Positions 59,401 through 64,000 of a stretch of DNA of 64,000 nt are shown here, in pieces. The stretch is taken from assembly GCA_029990175.1 (NCBI GenBank), contig JARKIP010000038.1, positions 29,581,501 through 29,645,500 of the forward strand, written 5' to 3'. Under the pieces are notes generated by a model. The model was not told the origin of the DNA, searched no databases, and saw only the letters and a program-made list of their open reading frames with translations. Source of the DNA: Petunia secreta (taxonomy: Eukaryota; Streptophyta; Magnoliopsida; Solanales; Solanaceae). Each line of letters starts with the position of its first letter. Position 1 is the first letter of the stretch. A program made the translations under genes and the position numbers.

Positions 59401-61470
59401 GGTTAGACTACGTAAACTAACATTCCACTTTATACAAAAATAGCAATAATCAATATTTTATTTTAAAATATAGTACTATACATAAAATGTGGGAAACAAC
59501 TATAGGTTCCCTCCTACAACCCCCCTCCCCCACCCACCTCGGGCACTTTCCAGCGGCCCCAATAGCTTCCCCCTTCAGACTGCTGCCACCGGCCATTGCT
59601 TATCACCAAAAACATTTTTTTTTCTTGTAAGTATAGTATATCTTTATTATCGTACAATGATACGCTGTACATACAATGATGATACGTTAGACATACAGTT
59701 GTGCGTCATTTGTAGGAGGGTTCATGGTTTGGTTAAAAATCGATCGAAACCAACAATCGAACCAAATCGATAACAGAATCGATACTTTTTTGGGTTTGGT
59801 TGGTTAGTTTTAAAATTTTAAAACAAATCGGCATTATTTCATTTGGTTTAGTTTAATGAAAAAATGCAAAAAAAAAAAAAATATATATATATATAATCGA
59901 ACCAAACCGGTAAATAATATATATTAACATTCTATTATTTTAATATTTAATATTAAATATTTTATATGTTTAAACAAGTTTTGCAGTGGGTTAAATGTTA
60001 ATGGATTTTACCTTTTTTGCTAACTCCTGTGTCCATTTTAAAAAGAACCCAATTTTTAGTAAAATGAATTCAACTCATTTAGTAAACTTAAAATTATACT
60101 AATTTAGGTCATAAATCACAACTTACAAAAGACATACATGCACCGGTAAACCCTAAAGATAAAGCAAATTCTAGTTTTGATATCATCTTTTTAATAATCC
60201 TTACATGTAGAGCTTTATATGTCATGAAATACCAAAAATAAAAATATAGCGTGACTATACTTTATACTTCAATTCTTTCTTCTATTCTAAAATAATTACT
60301 TTCAAATGTCTCAGGATTTGCTCTACTGGCAAGATCACAACATTTTAGGCATAGTAAGTACATGCTCAAAATTTCTATTAATCAAAATACAATAAGACTA
60401 AAGACATACTTGTAGTTATCTTTATCATTCATTTTTTAAGAAAGAGTTTTTTATCATTCTACTTACCATCATCATTTATTTGTTTGTCAAAAACTGATAA
60501 TCTGAAGCAAACTGATGGGTATAGCTTTTATTTGGTTTGGTTTGTTTTAAGAATTTCAAAATCGATATTAGTTTGGTTTTGATTTTAACCAAAAACCAAC
60601 CAAATTGAACTGTGAACACCTTTAGTCATTTGTATATGTTTTGTACGTCTAGTTTATCTATTCATTATATAGTGCATACACCATATATACAATGTATATA
60701 ATAGATACATAATTATTGTATGTCTAGCGTATATACTTTGTACATCTATTGTATTTTTGCGATATATACGACGATACATATGAGATACACCAAATATATG
60801 ATAGCTATACATGTGACATACATTCCTTTCCATCTTCAAGTACCACCAAAGCTCCACCATAACCACCATAGATTCGTCGTAGCCACTGGAAAAAATCTAA
60901 AAATAATATATAAAAGAAAGCAGCTAAGACCAGATCTGGAATTGCCGATGGAGAAGAAATGGTGGTGACACAAAGCCAGATCTAGACCCGACACTGGAGA
61001 GAAAAAAAGGATAATGACAGAGGAAATAAGTCGCCAGCGTGACATGGAAAGTGAATAGTGCTTTGTTTATCGGAATAATTCCTCCGGCTACTCAAGGAAA
61101 TGGTGTAGTCCAGGCCATAGTAGCGTACATTTAGGCCAAAGCAGCAGTGACAAGATTGGGCTGCCGGAGGATGGTGATTGGGGCGACGATAGAGGTGGTA
61201 GGTTGGACGGAGCAACAACTCGCCGAAGAGGGGGAGGGTGGGTGAGAATTGGGGGGGAGGGGGCACCAACGACTTGAAGAGAGAGAAGTTAAAGAAGAGA
61301 GAGAAGAAAGTGAGTGAGCTATAAGGATTTTCATAGCAATATTTTTGTATTTTTACAATATTTTATATCATTTTGTCAAAATATTACTATATTTGATAAA
61401 GTAGAAAAATATCGCTATATTTTTGAAATAAAATCCAGAATGACACCTAATATAATTTTTCCCATACCTT
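59400..61470. mobile_element. I/J/K-like non-autonomous element, ends uncertain, split by a 910-bp insertion
   Basis: Left part: AAAAATAGCAATAATCAATA, then a C-rich block and GTACATACAATG. Right part: GTATGTCTAGCGTATATAC, a GGTGGTAGG-rich block, then CATAGCAATATTTTTGTAT and AATATCGCTATATTTTTG. This is the same block order as elements I, J and K. I could not read a matching duplication. Confidence 0.6.
59715..60624. mobile_element. 910-bp insertion with 10-bp duplication
   Basis: GTCATTTGTA stands at 59705-59714 and 60625-60634. The left end has GGGTTCATGGTTTGGTTAAA, and the right end read inward has GGTGTTCACAGTTC then GGTTTTTGGTTAAAATC, giving weak inverted ends. The interior is AT-rich with GAACCAAAYCGATAAC phrases. 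No transposase. Confidence 0.8.
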
Positions 61471-62650
61471 TCCTCCTTTATTAGTTGAACTATGATAGCT
61501 TTCAAAAATTCCACTATCAAATATAAACTATACATTTGTGTTAGATTTTTTCTAGCTTAATCCTAAAAGTAAGCATCTATGCTTTATCAAGGCGTAATGT
61601 GCTTTTTTCTTTTTCTAGGTAATTCCGAACTCTAAAAATATCTATGGTGTAATCACCTAATTTTGGCCTGAAAATTCAAAAAAATAACTTGAAATAGCTC
61701 AAAATAGTCTAGCTAACTTTCTAGGACTTTTTGCCGAATTTTACTCTTTTATTTTAGCTAAAATATGTCAGTAAATGAAAAAAATGAAATGAAAATTAAC
61801 AAAAATAATGGTCATGTATTTAATTGTGATTTTATATTTAAATGTGGTAATGTTGCAATTTGTGTAATTTTAATCCTAGTTAATTGTGTATGTTTTAAAT
61901 AGTTTAGCCTTTTAATGGCCATTTGTAAAATTTAAAAGAAAATTAATCAAGCCCAGCCCATATCTTGACCCGCCCAAATCAAGAATTAATTCCAACCGTT
62001 GATCTTTCTTAATCCAACGGTCCCCTCTTCTCCATCTATTACAACTCACTTAGACCCCCCAAATCCTCTCATTTTTAAATTACACATGAACGGGTGGTGA
62101 AGACACCAAGAAATGTCAAAGAAAGTTTTCTGAATTTTGCAATACTTTTTCTGGTAATAACATGTGAAATTACCATTAACAATAAAAAATCTTTACAACC
62201 TAAGAGCACCTTTTGTCTTGTTCTACCTCGACTCAGACTTCAAGTAAAATTAAGTACAATCATCAAATAAGAAAAGAATATATCTAATTAAGAACTCTAT
62301 GCACAAAACTCCTACTTCTCGTAGCTTTCTTCGATCCCTGTAGCATCACAACTATTTCCCTAAGCTCCATTTGTATCTGTTGTACTATATATGTATGTTG
62401 TACACTATGATATTGTTACTAACTCTTCCCATCCCTCCAGTTTTTATTCTAGTTCATCTACTTGACTTGAATCTTGTGTAACAATGTGATCAATTTTTGG
62501 ACTTGAAATACTATTTCCCAACAAATAATTGAGGCATGGACTTCATTAGTTGGTTTAGTTAGGCACCATCTAAGCAGGAACGCCTGATCTTTTTGCATTG
62601 TTGACTTTTCTTTTTTCTACAATCTAAGACCCTCGCTTGGCCATGAAAAT
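61471..62650. other. intergenic, no gene seen
   Basis: AT-rich. CCAACCGTTGATC...TCCAACGGTC (about 61993-62025) is the only local inverted phrase noticed. Confidence 0.5.
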
Positions 62651-62652
62651 GG

Positions 62653-62656
<4 letters not shown>

Positions 62657-62711
<55 letters not shown>
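62657..62711. repeat. (AT)n microsatellite
   Basis: An AT run of about 27 units, directly left of the ccmFC fragment. Confidence 0.95.
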
Positions 62712-62714
<3 letters not shown>

Positions 62715-62715
62715 T

Positions 62716-62990
62716 GAGCAAAAAGTGGAGTCTTGGTCAGAGCAAGCCGCCCTATTCTATTACGAGACATAATTGGGAGAAGCTCATCCGAAACTAGAGC
62801 TAGAAACGCTTTATTTGGTTTCGTTCCCGTTCTTCATTTCCTTCTTGTCGAATCCAAGAGGGACTTCTCATATTTAGAATCTTTCTGCGGTGTGCTCCGT
62901 TTACTATTCTTTCGTACTTTCTTCTTTTTACCACGCGATAGGTCAGCGAAGCCTGAGTGGGCGCGAAGAAGGAAAGGCCAAAGACTTCGG
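62716..62990 (+). pseudogene. ccmFC: nuclear copy of mitochondrial ccmFC (partial)
   Basis: In one open frame: AKSGVLVRASRPILL, DIIGRSSSETRARNALF, FVPVLHFLLVESKRDFSYLE, SFCGVLRLLFF and LPRDRSAKPEWARRRKGQ. This is a stretch of CcmFC (cytochrome c haem-lyase subunit of plant mitochondria), a part that normally lies in exon 1. Both ends stop at (AT)n tracts; there is no gene start or rest of the protein. It reads as a NUMT, and RNA-edited positions were not checked. An assembly join is less likely because ordinary nuclear DNA continues on the left. Confidence 0.88.

Positions 62991-62993
<3 letters not shown>

Positions 62994-63041
<48 letters not shown>
62994..63041. repeat. (AT)n microsatellite
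   Basis: A second AT run closing the ccmFC fragment. Confidence 0.95.
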
Positions 63042-63044
<3 letters not shown>

Positions 63045-63470
63045 GCGGTACACTGAACACCAACCCAAACTCCCTACCCTCATAAAAAAAAGTTACCCTC
63101 TTTGTTTGATTGGTCAGTTTGCAAGAGGGGGAAGTTCTTCTGGCAATCTCAGGCATACTCAAAATAGATTATTTGGCCTGATCGAAACAATTTAGGAAAG
63201 GTTGTCAACCTACATAACCAACTTCTCATACAATGAAAGAGAAGAAGGGAAGGCATCCATTCAAACTGCTCCCATTCCTATGTTGACACCAAACCAAGAG
63301 AAAGAAACCATAGAGCCTTCCTCTGTATCCATTCCTTTTTCATAATCATAAAGGATGAAATACTTAGCTTACTAAACCAGCAACAGCGGAGTAAGCTCCC
63401 TTATCCGTGAAGGACTGCTTTCCTGCAGAGGAAAACTTCTCGTTGCTGAGCTTGCCGTATACATATACAT
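63042..63470. other. possible further mitochondrial-derived sequence
   Basis: Base composition and phrases (GAGTAAGCTCCCTTATCCGT; GGTTGTCAACCTACATAACC) resemble plant mitochondrial intergenic DNA rather than the AT-rich flanks. I cannot name a gene. Confidence 0.35.
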
Positions 63471-63836
63471 ATTTATAAAGCTTGTTTGCTTATGAAAACG
63501 TGTCAGTTTTTGGCAAACTTTTTAGAAATAGAGATTTTTATTACTTTTTCAACAAATTAATTTTTTTCACTTACAAAATCCAACTTCTTAAAGTAAAGTT
63601 CGTATCCAAATATGACTTTGATTTTCAAATACAATTTTTCAATTCAACTTCAAAAATACTTTCCAAAACTTTTTATTTTTTACTATTTATGGCCAAGTGG
63701 TACTAAGGGTTACAACTTTGATTTTTTATTCAAGGGCATGAAAGAACAATTCCAAATAAATTCAAGGGTGTATATGAACTTTTAATCAAGTATCGGAACT
63801 CAAAAGTAGTACCTTAAATTTATCCCCTTTCATTCC
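63471..63836. other. AT-rich repeat remnant
   Basis: CAATTTTTCAATTCAACTTC and TATGGCCAAGTGG are close to a Solanaceae-type MITE also suspected near 12216-12560. No boundaries. Confidence 0.4.
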
Positions 63837-63837
63837 C

Positions 63838-63889
63838 TATAAACCCTATTATATTTTCCAAAATTATTAGCATTCCCATAAACCCTAAA
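63838..63889 (+). promoter_or_regulatory. two telo-box motifs upstream of a possible gene start
   Basis: TATAAACCCTA at 63838 and AAACCCTAAA at 63880-63889. Telo boxes (AAACCCTA) near the start site are typical of plant genes for ribosomal proteins and translation factors. Confidence 0.55.
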
Positions 63890-63917
63890 TCCTGCAGCTC
63901 TACAACTCTCTGCCGCC

Positions 63918-64000
63918 ATGGTACTTTCTCTTCATTCTTTTTCTATGTATGTGTGTGTTTCTACTAATGTTTTACTAATGTTTGTTTTTGTTGTGTGTTG
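63918..64000 (+). CDS. possible first exon of a housekeeping gene, runs off the window
   Basis: CTGCCGCCATGGTAC has an ideal plant start context. The ATG is followed at once by GTACTTTC and T-rich DNA. This could be a one-codon first exon with an intron starting at GT, a layout seen in many plant ribosomal-protein genes. The frame itself (MVLSLHSFSMYVCVST) has no domain. Only the telo boxes and context support this, and the product is unknown. Confidence 0.35.
   Translation, partial: MVLSLHSFSMYVCVSTNVLLMFVFVVC

Overview
The window looks like repeat-rich nuclear DNA of a flowering plant. It holds Ty1/copia and Ty3/gypsy LTR retrotransposons, an L1-type LINE, many miniature DNA transposons, long AT microsatellites, a nuclear copy of plant mitochondrial ccmFC, a nuclear tRNA-Gly gene and an intronless glyoxal-oxidase-like gene. 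The repeat types suggest Solanaceae, but that is inference. Only three things look like ordinary host genes: the GLOX-like gene (55,996-57,600, minus strand), tRNA-Gly(GCC) (58,866-58,936) and a possible first exon at the right edge (63,918 onward). All other coding matter belongs to broken mobile elements.

Layout. 1-8,020: right part of a copia element (gag end, protease, integrase, RT, RNase H, 3' LTR). Its integrase is split by a 3,196-bp TG...CA insertion that looks like a solo LTR (1,026-4,221, 5-bp target duplication CCCTA). 8,021-13,700: gene-free DNA with a Stowaway-like MITE, other MITEs, an RTE-type LINE remnant and a fold-back element. 13,700-24,500: a dense, partly nested cluster of short DNA elements. 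For most of them both ends and a 9-10-bp target-site duplication can be read, pointing to Mutator-like mobilisation. Two carry 48-bp tandem arrays, and one family is built from nested hairpins.

24,510-33,517: a ~2.2-kb element of the same kind, split by a gypsy element (24,910-31,707). The gypsy element has 749-bp LTRs that are about 98% alike and a perfect 5-bp duplication. It lacks the integrase core and has a stop in RT. 35,588-47,451: a Tat-type gypsy element with two RNase H domains, decayed by stops and frameshifts. A hAT-type MITE sits in its gag. Between pol and the 3' LTR it carries an antisense gene (43,656-46,531, minus) with its own TATA box and recognisable introns.

47,760-55,415: an apparently full-length L1-like LINE on the minus strand with a 17-bp duplication, holding a (TTA)n array and a 1.26-kb insert. 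55,441-55,780: a hAT-like MITE. After GLOX and the tRNA come two nested DNA elements (~59.4-61.5 kb), the ccmFC nuclear mitochondrial fragment between two (AT)n tracts (62.66-63.04 kb), and a telo-box promoter at the edge.

Insertion order, read from the nesting: solo LTR after copia; F after the hairpin element C; G after H1; gypsy 1 after J; hAT MITE after gypsy 2; 1.26-kb insert after the LINE; the 910-bp element after its host. There is no bacterial-style operon structure. Shared biology is limited to retroelement polyproteins and the non-autonomous elements that depend on enzymes made elsewhere.
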